Shown in pieces: positions 1 through 8,015 of a stretch of DNA of 46,905 nt. Within the stretch, counting starts at the first letter, position 1; the number at the start of each line of letters is the position of its first letter. The notes under the pieces are model-generated. The model was not told the origin of the DNA. It was given only the letters and a program-made list of their open reading frames with translations, and did no database searches. The translations under genes were made by a program, and so were the position numbers. Origin of the DNA: SAR202 cluster bacterium bin87. GTDB taxonomy: Bacteria > Chloroflexota > Dehalococcoidia > Lucifugimonadales > UBA3495. The stretch lies in NCBI GenBank assembly GCA_002238825.1, contig MPNC01000018.1, forward strand, positions 1 to 46,905, read 5' to 3'.

Positions 1-28
1 ACATTGGTGAATGATTGGACCCGTCAAA

Positions 29-60
29 TGGCGGCAGCCCCCGAGTGGGAGCTGCCGCCA
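29..60 (-). terminator. Hairpin downstream of the FN3 gene
   Basis: A perfect 10-bp inverted repeat (TGGCGGCAGC and GCTGCCGCCA) encloses a 12-nt loop. It lies about 115 nt past the stop of the minus-strand FN3 gene. On that strand the hairpin is followed by TTTGA only, so the U-tract is poor; it may be a terminator or simply a stable 3' structure. Confidence 0.35.
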
Positions 61-174
61 GCAACGGATGTGTTTTCGATTTCCGGCTGACTGACATTTC
101 GGCTCCGATCCGGACGCCCGCTTGCTGCAGGCGCTGCGTTGGACGCAAGCCGGCTGCCGGAGCAGCCCAGCGGA

Positions 175-1872
175 CTAATTTGCCGCGCAACTGGAACCCG
201 ACACGTTCGTGTTCGCTCCGGCGCGGTTCTGTGAGCCCGCGACGCCGTGCTGGAAGTAGCACACGGTGGTCGTGCTGCGAACGTTCCCCAGGCCAACGGC
301 CCGCATGGTCACGTGATACCACCGGCCGGACTGCAGCCCGTCAAACGCGGCGCTGACCGCTTCGCGTCCGGGGCGCTTGATGCCGACGCGCTTGCCGGTG
401 TAGGTCTCACGCAGCACTGCCGTGTAGCCGGTCTGCTCCCCGCCTCGCGGCGGACCCCAGCTCACGACGGCCCGGCCGTCGTCCTCGTCGTCAAAGCCGG
501 TGACGAGGTTGCTGGGCGGATACATGTGCGTGTCGGCCTGCGCATACCGGAAGCTGGTCTCACCGTAGTAGTTGCTCTGCACGGCAACCTCGTAGCGTTT
601 GTTGCCCTCCAGGCCGTCAAAGACAACGCCGCCCTTCTGTCCCTCCTGGTACACGGTGCGGAACTTCGTGTCCTCGTTCGGCCAGCGATCAGGGCCGACG
701 CCGACTCGGCGCAGCGCGACGCGGTAGCCGGGCGGAGAGTGCGTGCTGCCCTCGTCGTCCGCGAACCACGTCGGGTTGATGACAGGCTTGAGCTTCCAGT
801 AGACGCTGAGCGAGCCCGGTATCTGGTCGCTGGGCTCCATGTACAAATCGGCGAAGGGCGAGTCCGGCCTGATGACGATTGCCTCGCATTCCGCCGTGCT
901 CTCGCCGTGCTCGTTGCCGGCCGAGACGCAGAGCTCGATTTCGTCGCCCATCTGGGCGGAAAAGCGGTGTTGCATCTTCGGAGCCGCCATTTTCACCGGC
1001 GCAGCGTCGCCCATGCGGAGGGTGTGATAGTCGGCGTTCTCCTGCGGGTCGGTGATCCAGACACCCAGCATGGCGCCGTTCTTGCCGTTGCCGCGACCGA
1101 CGGTGGCCTCGAACGTGGGCGGGTCCGGCGCTGGCCACAGGGTGGCCACCTCCGACCACGGGCTGGCTTCGCACTGCGGAGTGTGGCCCGTCACGCGGAA
1201 CTCGTAGCCTCGGCTAGGATTGAGCCCGCTCACGTCACGGTAGTAGGGCGAACTGGCCGCGTCGCTGACGGTCGATGCTCGAAGCCAGGGACCCGACTGC
1301 CACTTCTTCCCGATGGCGCGCTGCTGGACGGCGAACCAGTCGCCGCTGTCGCCCTCGGCCCGCCAAGTCAACCGAGCTTGGCTGTAGTCTGTCTGATCCC
1401 CGTCGTCGGTCGCATAGGAAACCGTCACGGCGGTCGGAGCCGGGAACTCCCCGACGCTGTACGAGTAGCGTTTGACGCCGACGGCGCCGGAACTGTCGTC
1501 CTTGGCAACGGCCCGCATCTGGACGACATAGACGTCGCCCGGCTCGATGGATTTGTTGGTTCTCACCGGCCAGTTTTGACCAGGCTGGCGATGGCTCGGC
1601 AGGTCAAGCCAAGTGCCCAGGGAGTCGCTGCGGCCCCACTTGACGCGGTACTGGTAGGAGTCGGCGCCTTCAACCGCTGTGTAGGATGCAACCAAGTAGG
1701 TGCGCGGATTCTCGGGGTCGCAGGCTGAGACCGCCGTCAGCGTCACCGTGGGCGCCGCCAGCGTCTCGCCGCCCTGGGCCGCCGCTGGCGCGGATGACCC
1801 GTAGGCCAGAACCGCCAGCAACGGCAACACCAGCAGCAACGGCCGGATCATTCTTTTCGTCATCATGCTCAT
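175..1872 (-). CDS. Secreted multi-FN3 domain protein
   Basis: Predicted exported protein of 565 residues made almost wholly of fibronectin type III-like beta-sandwich units; the likely role is surface display or adhesion, with no catalytic motif visible. Residues 1-33 form a signal peptide (MTKRMIR, a Leu/Val core, then APAAAQGG). Five FN3-like units follow at about 35-130, 135-240, 245-335, 335-445 and 450-555, recognisable by strand motifs such as YQYRVKWG, YEFRVTGH, YEVAVQSN and YHVTMRAVG. The ATG at 1872 is chosen because AAGGAG sits 11 nt upstream. The frame stays open to 2070, but that stretch is Arg/Pro-rich, lacks a ribosome site and would bury the signal peptide. No export partner or sortase motif is adjacent; the C-terminus (SGSSCAAN) is unremarkable. 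The function is inferred from architecture only. Confidence 0.85.
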   Translation of the reverse strand: MSMMTKRMIRPLLLVLPLLAVLAYGSSAPAAAQGGETLAAPTVTLTAVSACDPENPRTYLVASYTAVEGADSYQYRVKWGRSDSLGTWLDLPSHRQPGQNWPVRTNKSIEPGDVYVVQMRAVAKDDSSGAVGVKRYSYSVGEFPAPTAVTVSYATDDGDQTDYSQARLTWRAEGDSGDWFAVQQRAIGKKWQSGPWLRASTVSDAASSPYYRDVSGLNPSRGYEFRVTGHTPQCEASPWSEVATLWPAPDPPTFEATVGRGNGKNGAMLGVWITDPQENADYHTLRMGDAAPVKMAAPKMQHRFSAQMGDEIELCVSAGNEHGESTAECEAIVIRPDSPFADLYMEPSDQIPGSLSVYWKLKPVINPTWFADDEGSTHSPPGYRVALRRVGVGPDRWPNEDTKFRTVYQEGQKGGVVFDGLEGNKRYEVAVQSNYYGETSFRYAQADTHMYPPSNLVTGFDDEDDGRAVVSWGPPRGGEQTGYTAVLRETYTGKRVGIKRPGREAVSAAFDGLQSGRWYHVTMRAVGLGNVRSTTTVCYFQHGVAGSQNRAGANTNVSGSSCAAN

Positions 1873-2095
1873 ATTCACGGTTTCTCCTTGCAGGTCCGGC
1901 AGCTGTCCCGCCGCGGCCGGCAACGGTCGGCACAACGCCGGACACCCGCCGTGTGGGGGTTGATGGGTTGATGTTAGTGAAATGCTTCGTCGCCTTCGGC
2001 CGGTTAGCACCCTCTCCCGGGGTGGCCACTGCGCGTTTTTGAGTACGCCGGCGGGCAATTTCATTGCCAATTTGCGAAGGCCGAAACGAGGTTGA

Positions 2096-2564
2096 ACCTG
2101 AACCTGAGCAGGAAGAAACAGAACGCAGCCACGGCGCAGTCTTCCAACACGAGCACGGCTACGGCGTCGGTGTCGTCGGACCAGGCGATGCTCACGGTAT
2201 CCGCCCGAACTCGCGGCTCTGTGGTCATCACCGCAACGGCGGCAGGGTCTCCGACACCTTCACGGTGACGGTCAAGGCCGTGCCGGTGGTGGTGACGGCG
2301 ATCAGCGACGTTGCGGACCTGGCCGTAGGGAAGATGCGGGGCATCTCGCTGTCGGGCGCGTTCCAGGACCCTGATGGTGACGACCGGTGGGTCTCTCAGG
2401 TCGAGATGTCGGATCCAGGCGTCGTCTGGGCCTGGCCTTCGGCGGACAGCCTCACATTGACCGTTGAGGGGAGTGAGGCTGTCAGCTCGACCGTTACCGT
2501 GCACGCCCAGGACAGCGACGGCAACGCGGTCCGTGACACCTTCGCCGTGACGGTGACCGATTGA
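2096..2564 (+). pseudogene. Frameshifted Ig-like/cadherin-like repeat remnant
   Basis: The last ~105 codons read as a bacterial Ig/cadherin-like repeat: DTFTVTVKAVP, then FQDPDGDDR, then VTVHAQDSDGNAVRDTF and AVTVTD, a pattern common in tandem in surface proteins. The matching upstream half (ATASVSSDQAMLTVSA, GSVVITATA) lies in a different frame and ends in a stop near 2257; the frame switch falls around 2238-2247. Together they make about one and a half repeats of what was probably a much larger extracellular protein, with no signal peptide or start. I call it a decayed fragment; a short expressed protein starting at 2064 cannot be excluded but would have an unrelated N-terminus. Confidence 0.6.
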
Positions 2565-2623
2565 CGGTCGCCGTTGCGACACTCGTCGCAAGAGGGTTCG
2601 GCAATCGCTGACTGCACCACGAT

Positions 2624-2659
2624 GCTATAGTTGGCGTCCTGGCTATAGTTGACGCCCTG
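2624..2659. repeat. Tandem 18-bp direct repeat
   Basis: Two abutting 18-bp units, GCTATAGTTGGCGTCCTG and GCTATAGTTGACGCCCTG, differ at two bases. They sit about 75 nt upstream of the membrane-protein start. Each unit holds a TATAGT hexamer that could serve as a -10 element or operator half, so they may be a regulatory duplication; no good -35 is seen. Confidence 0.5.
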
Positions 2660-2731
2660 TCAGCCGTCAGCCGTAAAGTGGGCGACAGCGAGAGGGCTGC
2701 ATCGCCCACCCGTTATCCGGAGTTCAGGGAG

Positions 2732-3268
2732 ATGCGCCCATCCACGGAAGAAACTCAGGCCACCGCAGACGGTGGGCGTAAGGATGGTTCAACCGGCGCG
2801 CTCACTCGGGCCGCCCTGTTGACTGCGGCCGCCCTGCCCTGGTTCGCCGTGTTCTCGGGGACCTACGGCCTGTACTTCTACATCCTGGTGGCCGCCATGC
2901 TGCTGGCGGAGTGGCTGTCGATCCCTCTGCTGGCGGAGTTGCTGGTGATGCCTCTGCTGGTTCTGGCAGCGCTCCTGGGAGTTCTGCTGCTGTTGGTGAT
3001 GCCGGCCGGAACGATCTACGCTGCGCTCCGGCGTCCGCCCGCAGGGTGGGCGGGCCGGCTGACCCGAGCCGGCTGCTTGGTGTCGATGGGTTTCGCCTTC
3101 GTGTACTCAAGCCTGATGGTTGTGATGCTGGCGGTGTGGTTCCTGCAGGAGGGCGTTGACGACAGCTGGGGGCCGTTCCTGGCCTGGCGCATCGTCGTCA
3201 TGGTGATCGGGCTGTGGGCGACCTGGCGGGCCTGGCGGTGGCTGCGCCGGCGGCACAGCCACCACTGA
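2732..3268 (+). CDS. Small polytopic membrane protein
   Basis: A 178-residue integral membrane protein with no family I can name. After a polar N-terminus of ~25 residues (many Glu, Thr, Asp) it has about five hydrophobic segments, including LTRAALLTAAALPWFAVF, a long Leu/Ala-rich pair (LLAELLVMPLLVLAALLGV), and FAFVYSSLMVVMLAVWF, and ends in a basic tail RAWRWLRRRHSHH, which is expected to face the cytoplasm. The ATG at 2732 is preferred to the GTG at 2678 because GGAG lies 9 nt upstream. The next downstream gene is the winged-helix fragment; the two may have been one locus, but no coupling is evident. Confidence 0.65.
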   Translation: MRPSTEETQATADGGRKDGSTGALTRAALLTAAALPWFAVFSGTYGLYFYILVAAMLLAEWLSIPLLAELLVMPLLVLAALLGVLLLLVMPAGTIYAALRRPPAGWAGRLTRAGCLVSMGFAFVYSSLMVVMLAVWFLQEGVDDSWGPFLAWRIVVMVIGLWATWRAWRWLRRRHSHH

Positions 3269-3546
3269 ACGACGGGACGCGAGGGCTACCAGTGGGGGGC
3301 CTACCACACGGGCAGCGGACGCTCCCACAGCCTCTGGTTCGGGCACAGGGCCTTGCGCTACCCCTTTTGTCGCCGGATGCGCGTCAGGCGGCTCTCCGTG
3401 GCTCTGGCGTCGCCGTGGCGGGTCGTTGTTGTCGCTTGGACGCGCCACACACTGTTCGGCTGGAATCTCACACGAGCAACATTCCGGTTCCCCTGACGAG
3501 ACTGGCGCAACGAGATGCGGGCGCCCAGCCGCAGCCGGACGCCCGC

Positions 3547-3933
3547 GTGGAAAGGCCGGCGGTTCGGGCGGCCCTGCGCAAACGGCTGGAGCCCTCTCTG
3601 GGCGAGCCGTCGGGGCCCTTTGCCGCCGGCGGGCTGAGCATCGACTTCGCCCGCCGCCAGGTGGCCGTGGACGGCGCGCCGGTCGAGCTCACGGCCACCG
3701 AGTACGCGGTGCTCTACGAGCTGGCGGTGCACGCGCCTCGGGTGCTGACCCACCAGGTCCTGCTCCAGCGGGTGTGGGGTCCGGAGCGCGTCGGCGAGTC
3801 CTGGCTGCTGCGCAACATCGTGAGACGGCTCCGCCGCAAGCTGGGCGACGATGCCGACTACCCCAGGTACGTCCTCACCGAGCCCAGGGTCGGCTACCAC
3901 TTGGCCATCGGGGATGCGGAGGAGGACGGCTAG
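3547..3933 (+). pseudogene. OmpR/PhoB-type winged-helix fragment lacking its receiver domain
   Basis: The last ~105 residues are a clear Trans_reg_C winged helix: GGLSIDFARRQVAVDG, VELTATEYAVLYEL, VLTHQVLLQRVWG (recognition region), then LRNIVRRLRRKLGDD and a wing TEPRVGYHLA. It is preceded by a linker (VRAALRKRLEP) of the sort that follows a response-regulator receiver domain. No receiver or sensor sequence is found upstream; the open frame back to 3214 is low-complexity and overlaps the membrane-protein gene. It is therefore a 5'-truncated response regulator or, less likely, a free-standing DNA-binding protein starting at the GTG at 3547. No histidine kinase is nearby. The linker-winged-helix style is typical of Chloroflexota regulators, which supports the taxonomic guess. 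Confidence 0.6.
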
Positions 3934-4741
3934 GCGCTCGGATGCGCCAACGGGTTGTGCCTGCTGCAAAAGTGGCTAGGCGCGCGCACGGCGTTGCCCG
4001 AGACGGCAGGGACGGCAGATGCTGCTGGAACCAATTACGAGGATCAGGGCGGACGGGCCGTGTCTGATGATGAAACGGGGAAACAGGCCGAGGTGGTAGC
4101 CGACGACGGGTCGGGCTGCAAGACATGGGCGCAGGTCGCGCCGGACGTGGTGCGGCGGTACGGCAGTAGACAGAATCGGAACACGGCCAACAGCCGAGCG
4201 GCAGTGCCTGGGCGAAGACAGCGTGTCCGCGTGTGGAAGGCGTCAACCAGCGCTCTTCCGACGGCGCATGACGGCCGGAGTGGCTCGAGACGGGGTCTGG
4301 TGGAACAATTCCGCAGGTAAGGCCCAGGATCGCGTCACAGGGCCTGTGGCGCGGCGCTTCGGCTATGCTGCGAACATGTTGGAGCGGCTTCAAGAAGACG
4401 TGGAGCGGCGGCGCGAGGACGCATGCCGTCTGGCTAGCGGGGGAACCTCGTTGGCCAGATCAAAACCGACTACGGTTGGCGTTCCGACGCAGGAGCCGGC
4501 CGGCCGCACGTGTGGCGGTCGGCTGGTGCCGCGTCGTCAGGGCGGCGTGGTCAACGCGGTATGCTTCGGCTGCGGAGCGAGGGCGGCGGACGCCGGTAGC
4601 GCCGGGGCTGTGCGGCTGGAAAATGGATACCTGCTTGGCAGGTTGACAGAAGTTTGGCGGGGTAGTCCCATTACGATTGGATCAGCTCTGGGGTGACCCG
4701 TGCCAGGACCGAGGTCCGTACAGGCATGAGTTGCCGCCGAA
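3934..4741. other. Gap without a supportable gene
   Basis: Open frames here on both strands have Arg/Gly-rich, non-protein-like translations and no ribosome site. I see no RNA gene, transposase remnant or repeat copy. It may be decayed sequence following the truncated regulator. Confidence 0.5.
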
Positions 4742-4909
4742 CTAAGGAGGCGTGACCGTAGATGCTTCTGCAGGCTGTTTGGCGTCGAGTGAGGCCAGCC
4801 GGTGATTTTCGGCGTTGGCGGCCACGGCGGCGGCGGTAACTATAGCCATCAGCACGACAACGCCGAATGGGACGAGGATTGACTTCTTTTGCATGATCTT
4901 CTTGAGCAT
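4742..4909 (-). CDS. Small single-pass membrane or exported peptide (55 aa)
   Basis: A 55-residue product begins MLKKIMQKKSIL, followed by a hydrophobic run VPFGVVVLMAIVTAAAVAA and a polar tail ending TVTPP. This is a signal peptide or signal anchor with a short exported tail. GGGAG lies about 6 nt before the ATG. It is divergent from the Cys-Asp tail gene, with 61 nt between the two starts, so they may share a regulatory region. No known family. Confidence 0.5.
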   Translation of the reverse strand: MLKKIMQKKSILVPFGVVVLMAIVTAAAVAANAENHRLASLDAKQPAEASTVTPP

Positions 4910-4970
4910 GGTTTCTCCCGTGCCGCGTGGCGTGGCGGACCGACGCTGGGAAGGATACTGGAGGCTGGAG

Positions 4971-5651
4971 ATGCTTTACGACACCGCCAGGCTGGTCAAG
5001 CTTTACCTGGAGGCGTTGCCCGAGACCTGTGAAGGGGTGGAGCTGGAGACGCTCGAGAAACGGATACACGCCGACCTGCCGAGGAACCAGGGCAGGATCA
5101 GCGTTGAGGTGATTCTGCACCAGGCGGGGTGGTATAGGCACCATCACCGCCTGGCCGACGGCAGCGTCCAGCTGCAGGCGCGCCGGTGCTATTGCGTCAG
5201 GGATGATGTCCACGTCAACCAGGACACCATAAGCGCCTGCGAGGCGCGCAAAAGTATCCCGGCATCCAGCCCGCTGCCCATGGTCACGACGGACTACAGC
5301 ACCAACTTGGAGGGCGCCTTCTGGAACTGGGTCTGCAACCTTGACGACGCAGACGACCCGCGTGGGGACTTCATCCGAGATACTCGGGACCTGCTCGCGT
5401 TGGGCGGAGAGCCCGAGGAAGCTATGGTCGATGCTTGCTGCCAGGCAACGGCGGAGTACGTCAAACTCCGGACGCAGTGGGCGGCGTTCATGGGCGTCCA
5501 CCCGGAGGACGCCAGCCCGCTGAACGGAAAGGCCGTAGTCAGGGGAACCGAATGGTATTACGGCCGCTCCGAGGACTGCGACTGCGACCGTTGCAACGCT
5601 GATTGCGATTGCGACGAGGACTGCGACTGCGGGGATGGCGGCTACTACTGA
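4971..5651 (+). CDS. Unknown protein with Cys-Asp-rich C-terminal tail
   Basis: A 226-residue cytoplasmic protein. The N-terminal ~90 residues (LVKLYLEALPETCEGVELET...) look like a small helical/winged-helix fold. Residues ~115-175 (AFWNWVCNLDD, DPRGDFIRDTRDLL) resemble YozE/SAM-like small domains, a weak assignment. The last ~30 residues are a dense alternation of Cys and Asp/Glu (SEDCDCDRCNADCDCDEDC) ending GDGGYY, which would make a metal-binding tail. GGAGG sits 6 nt before the chosen ATG. The frame is open further upstream but runs through the divergent promoter region. A strong hairpin terminator follows. Function unknown; metal storage, sensing or a metal-dependent antitoxin are only guesses. 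Confidence 0.65.
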   Translation: MLYDTARLVKLYLEALPETCEGVELETLEKRIHADLPRNQGRISVEVILHQAGWYRHHHRLADGSVQLQARRCYCVRDDVHVNQDTISACEARKSIPASSPLPMVTTDYSTNLEGAFWNWVCNLDDADDPRGDFIRDTRDLLALGGEPEEAMVDACCQATAEYVKLRTQWAAFMGVHPEDASPLNGKAVVRGTEWYYGRSEDCDCDRCNADCDCDEDCDCGDGGYY

Positions 5652-5705
5652 GTAGCTGGCGTGTTACGATGCGGCGGCATGGATCCATCATGTCGATGCC
5701 TCCCG

Positions 5706-5736
5706 AGGCGGGCCGCGCTGACCACGCGGCCCGCTT
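5706..5736. terminator. Bidirectional hairpin between convergent genes
   Basis: A perfect 10-bp stem (GCGGGCCGCG / CGCGGCCCGC, extended by one G-U and one A-T pair) has a 7-nt loop. It lies between the stop of the + gene and the stop of the - gene, which face each other 95 nt apart. The following TTACGTT is only weakly U-rich, but the position is what a shared terminator needs. Confidence 0.7.
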
Positions 5737-5746
5737 ACGTTGCCCG

Positions 5747-6310
5747 CTAGGGCGGGAGGCGTTCGTCGGTGAGCTGGCCGACGAAGCAGCGGTCACGGCT
5801 GGTGGCGGTGGGTGCTTTGACGAGGACGCGTTCACCAGGCACGCCGTGGGCGTAGATCTTGGTGCCGACGACCAGGACACGGTCGTCCTGGTGGAGGGGG
5901 CCGACGTGATAACCGAGTTGCAGCTCGTGGATGCTGCTACCTGGTCTCAGGTGCTCCCCATAGTGACCGCGGCCGAGCGGTTCGCTTAGCTGGCCACCGC
6001 GCCAGTCCTCGCCGGAGATGGTGGAATGCAGGTACTCGATGGAGAACGACGCGCGGTCTGCGCCGTGGCATTCGACTGGCTCGGCAAGCCGGCCTTGTGT
6101 CGGAATTCGGACCACGTAGAAATACTCCTTCGTCGGCAGCGCCGAGTTGGCGGTAGCCGTCTCCAACGGAGGGATCTCGAGGATGCCGTCCTCGGCGCGG
6201 TCGATGATGGCGACGGCCACGGCAACCGCCGTGAAGGCGACGACGGTGCAGGCAAGGACCGTGAGAGCGTCGCGGCCGCCGCATTTGGCGAAGTTTCGGA
6301 AGATGCGCAT
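5747..6310 (-). CDS. Membrane-anchored exported protein, paralogue of the neighbouring lipoprotein
   Basis: A 187-residue protein with one N-terminal membrane segment (LTVLACTVVAFTAVAVAVAI) and an exported domain. That domain is homologous along its length to the lipoprotein two genes upstream: both share VRIPT(Q/E)GR, EPV(E/K)C, ASFS(I/V)EYLH(S/A)TI, (K/R)IYAHGVPGERVLV-like and the C-terminus CFVGQLTD(E/A)RLPP. The domain is mostly beta with two conserved cysteines (after EPV and in CFVGQ) that could form a disulphide. GAGGAG lies 8 nt upstream of the ATG. It is the last gene of the minus-strand envelope-protein operon. No family recognised. Confidence 0.7.
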   Translation of the reverse strand: MRIFRNFAKCGGRDALTVLACTVVAFTAVAVAVAIIDRAEDGILEIPPLETATANSALPTKEYFYVVRIPTQGRLAEPVECHGADRASFSIEYLHSTISGEDWRGGQLSEPLGRGHYGEHLRPGSSIHELQLGYHVGPLHQDDRVLVVGTKIYAHGVPGERVLVKAPTATSRDRCFVGQLTDERLPP

Positions 6311-6364
6311 GTTGTAGGCTCCTCGGTAGGGTTGCAGACAGGAAGCGCACCACCTGCCGCCGAA

Positions 6365-6532
6365 CTAGGGCGGGGCGGCGTCAGCGCCGTGTAGATCCTC
6401 CTTCAGTTCAGCCATGAACTCGGCCACGCTGCCGGTGGTGACCAACTCGCCTTGGGCAGCTTCCGCCATGGCGGCGAGCGTCGCTTCATTGGGCTCGAAG
6501 CACTCGAAGGCGTCGGTAACGGTGTCGGGCAT
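6365..6532 (-). CDS. RelB/DinJ-antitoxin-like small protein (55 aa)
   Basis: A 55-residue acidic protein, MPDTVTDAFECFEPNE followed by ATLAAMAEAAQGEL and VAEFMAELKED. The order 'N-x-x-T-hydrophobic-x-A-M-x-E-A-x-x-G' then 'S-V-x-E-hydrophobic-M-A-x-L' is the usual C-terminal pattern of RelB/DinJ-type antitoxins, the part that wraps the toxin; the N-terminal ribbon-helix-helix half is missing or replaced. GGAG(A) precedes the ATG with good spacing. It lies between the two paralogous exported-protein genes and no toxin gene is adjacent, so it is an orphan if it is an antitoxin at all. Confidence 0.5.
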   Translation of the reverse strand: MPDTVTDAFECFEPNEATLAAMAEAAQGELVTTGSVAEFMAELKEDLHGADAAPP

Positions 6533-6579
6533 AATTTTCTCCTCTGTTGGCCTCAGGCTGAGGCGTCGTAGTGCGGCGG

Positions 6580-7065
6580 CTAGGGCGGGAGGCGTGCGTC
6601 GGTGAGCTGGCCGACGAAGCAGGCGAATTTGGCGTAGTTGTGGTCCTTCCGAGAGTTGACGAGGACGCGTTCACTAGGCAGGCCATACACGTAGAGCCTG
6701 GAGCCGACGAGCTCGTAAGTATCATCGTGGGTGTTGTGCCTCACGACTACGCGTTCGCCATAGCGACCGCGAACTTCCATCGGTTCGGAATCACGGCGAC
6801 CGTGCCAGTCATCATGGGGGATGGTGGCATGCAGGTATTCGACGGAGAACGACGCGCGGCCACCGTGGTCTTGGCACTTGACGGGCTCGGAGAACCGTCC
6901 CTCGGTTGGTATCCGGACGATGTGGAAGGCCGCCTGCGGCGCAGGGGTGGCCGTGGGGGCGTGTTCGGGCTGGGGTGATGCCGGAGGCGTGGCGATGCCG
7001 CAGGCGACGAGGAAGGCGGCGAGGGCGACAATGGTGGCGAGGACGGATGTGCGGGCGATGTTCAT
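6580..7065 (-). CDS. Lipoprotein, paralogue of the membrane-anchored protein
   Basis: A 161-residue lipoprotein. The signal peptide ends in the lipobox LVAC-G at about residue 21, followed by a Pro/Ala/Thr-rich spacer (TPPASPQPEHAPTATPAP) that would lift the domain off the membrane. The globular part matches the downstream paralogue (see 5747-6310), including the final CFVGQLTDARLPP. The start is set by GGAG 8 nt upstream; longer frames would destroy the lipobox. The duplication with two different anchoring modes suggests two copies of one binding or inhibitor domain held at the membrane. No known function. Confidence 0.75.
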   Translation of the reverse strand: MNIARTSVLATIVALAAFLVACGIATPPASPQPEHAPTATPAPQAAFHIVRIPTEGRFSEPVKCQDHGGRASFSVEYLHATIPHDDWHGRRDSEPMEVRGRYGERVVVRHNTHDDTYELVGSRLYVYGLPSERVLVNSRKDHNYAKFACFVGQLTDARLPP

Positions 7066-7123
7066 GTTCCGGTCTCCGGGGCGGTTGGTGACGTGCTTGT
7101 TGATGATGGGCGCCAGTTGCCGG

Positions 7124-7399
7124 CTAGGCTGGAATGAACTCCGCAATTGGTTCCAAGCCGAGCTGCCGGATGCAGGCGCGGTATGCGGCCACGTCGCGGG
7201 TGCGGAACTCGTCGAGGATCTCCTCAATGGAGCGGCCTTTGAAATCCCGGTAGTCGTCCTCGAAGCACTGGGTGTGCTTGATGTAGGCGAGGAGATGTGA
7301 ATGGTGAACTACCCGCTGGCTGGCGGTCATGGTCGCTGGTTGGTGACAGCAGTCGCAACGCTGTCGCTTTTGTGTTTCGGTGTCGTTAGGCGAGTTCAT
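7124..7399 (-). CDS. Small cytoplasmic protein with CxCC motif
   Basis: A 91-residue protein with an N-terminal RCDCC cluster and two histidines (VVHHSH) that could bind a metal, then an amphipathic helical C-terminal half (DFKGRSIEEILDEFRTRDVAAYRACI). The ATG overlaps the stop of the DUF805-like gene as ATGA, and AGGAG lies 9 nt upstream, so translation is probably coupled. Unrecognised family. Together with its neighbours it belongs to the minus-strand envelope operon, though it has no export signal itself. Confidence 0.6.
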   Translation of the reverse strand: MNSPNDTETQKRQRCDCCHQPATMTASQRVVHHSHLLAYIKHTQCFEDDYRDFKGRSIEEILDEFRTRDVAAYRACIRQLGLEPIAEFIPA

Positions 7400-7758
7400 T
7401 TTCGTATTCTCCTGGGCGGGTTTTGATTCGAAGGGTTCCTGGTGATACTGGTTTGGTGATACTGGTTGTGCGGCTGTCCGGGGCTGAGGGCGCACCAGAT
7501 GACGACAGCTATGTTGACGAAGGGGACCAGGACGAGCATGGCAGCCAGCGGAGGCTGGCCCATATCCGACAGCCGGAAGGCGGTGAACGTCGTGGTGGCA
7601 ATGGTGCCGAAGGCGAGGGGACAGAGCAGGGCGAAGGGGAACGGCGAGGGGTGGCCGTCGAAGCTGGCGGGCAACGTGAATGCCACCGTGAAGTACCACA
7701 GGAACATGCAGACGAAGCAGGTTGCGACGATGCAGCCGATGTAGAGAGCGCGGCTCAT
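7396..7758 (-). CDS. DUF805-like membrane protein
   Basis: A 120-residue membrane protein with four hydrophobic stretches. The C-terminal half carries the DUF805 signature: AFRLSDMGQPPLAAMLVLVP (usually RLHD-x-G-x-S-x-x), then FVNIAVVIWCALSPG (usually 'IPLVN...W....PG'). The N-terminal pair of segments (YIGCIVATCFVCMFLWYF) also fits. The tail is polar (Asn/Gln/Thr). AAGGAGG stands 4 nt before the ATG. DUF805 proteins have no established activity. The gene is coupled by ATGA overlap to the downstream CxCC gene. Confidence 0.65.
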   Translation of the reverse strand: MSRALYIGCIVATCFVCMFLWYFTVAFTLPASFDGHPSPFPFALLCPLAFGTIATTTFTAFRLSDMGQPPLAAMLVLVPFVNIAVVIWCALSPGQPHNQYHQTSITRNPSNQNPPRRIRK

Positions 7759-7771
7759 TTTGCCTCCTTGC

Positions 7772-8002
7772 TCAGTAGGGCTGATATTTTTCGTGATGCC
7801 GCAGCGCCTTGACGACGCAGCCGATGATTAGCAGGAGCAGGGCCGCGATGATCGTCAGGGTGACGGCCGTGCTGAAGGCGGAGTAGCACCGCATGTTGAT
7901 GCTGAAGAAGTACCCGCCCGACGTGCAGACCAGCGTCCGTGCGACGAGGAGCAGGAGCGCCGCGGGCAGCAGGCCGAGGCCGGCCCATAGGATTTTGTTC
8001 AT
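7772..8002 (-). CDS. Small two-segment membrane protein (76 aa)
   Basis: Two hydrophobic helices (LWAGLGLLPAALLLLVA and VTLTIIAALLLLIIGCVV) are joined by a short Cys/aromatic loop, with the tail HHEKYQPY. The same YQPY ending occurs on the DUF805 remnant just upstream (HEYQPYY). GAGGAG lies 9 nt before the ATG. Unknown function; part of the envelope operon. Confidence 0.6.
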   Translation of the reverse strand: MNKILWAGLGLLPAALLLLVARTLVCTSGGYFFSINMRCYSAFSTAVTLTIIAALLLLIIGCVVKALRHHEKYQPY

Positions 8003-8015
8003 GTCATTTTTCTCC

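Noticed and set aside
247-1728. Long open frame of ~490 codons antisense to the FN3 gene
   Set aside because: It is a GC-driven shadow: the opposite strand has a signal peptide, FN3 motifs and a ribosome site, while this one has none.
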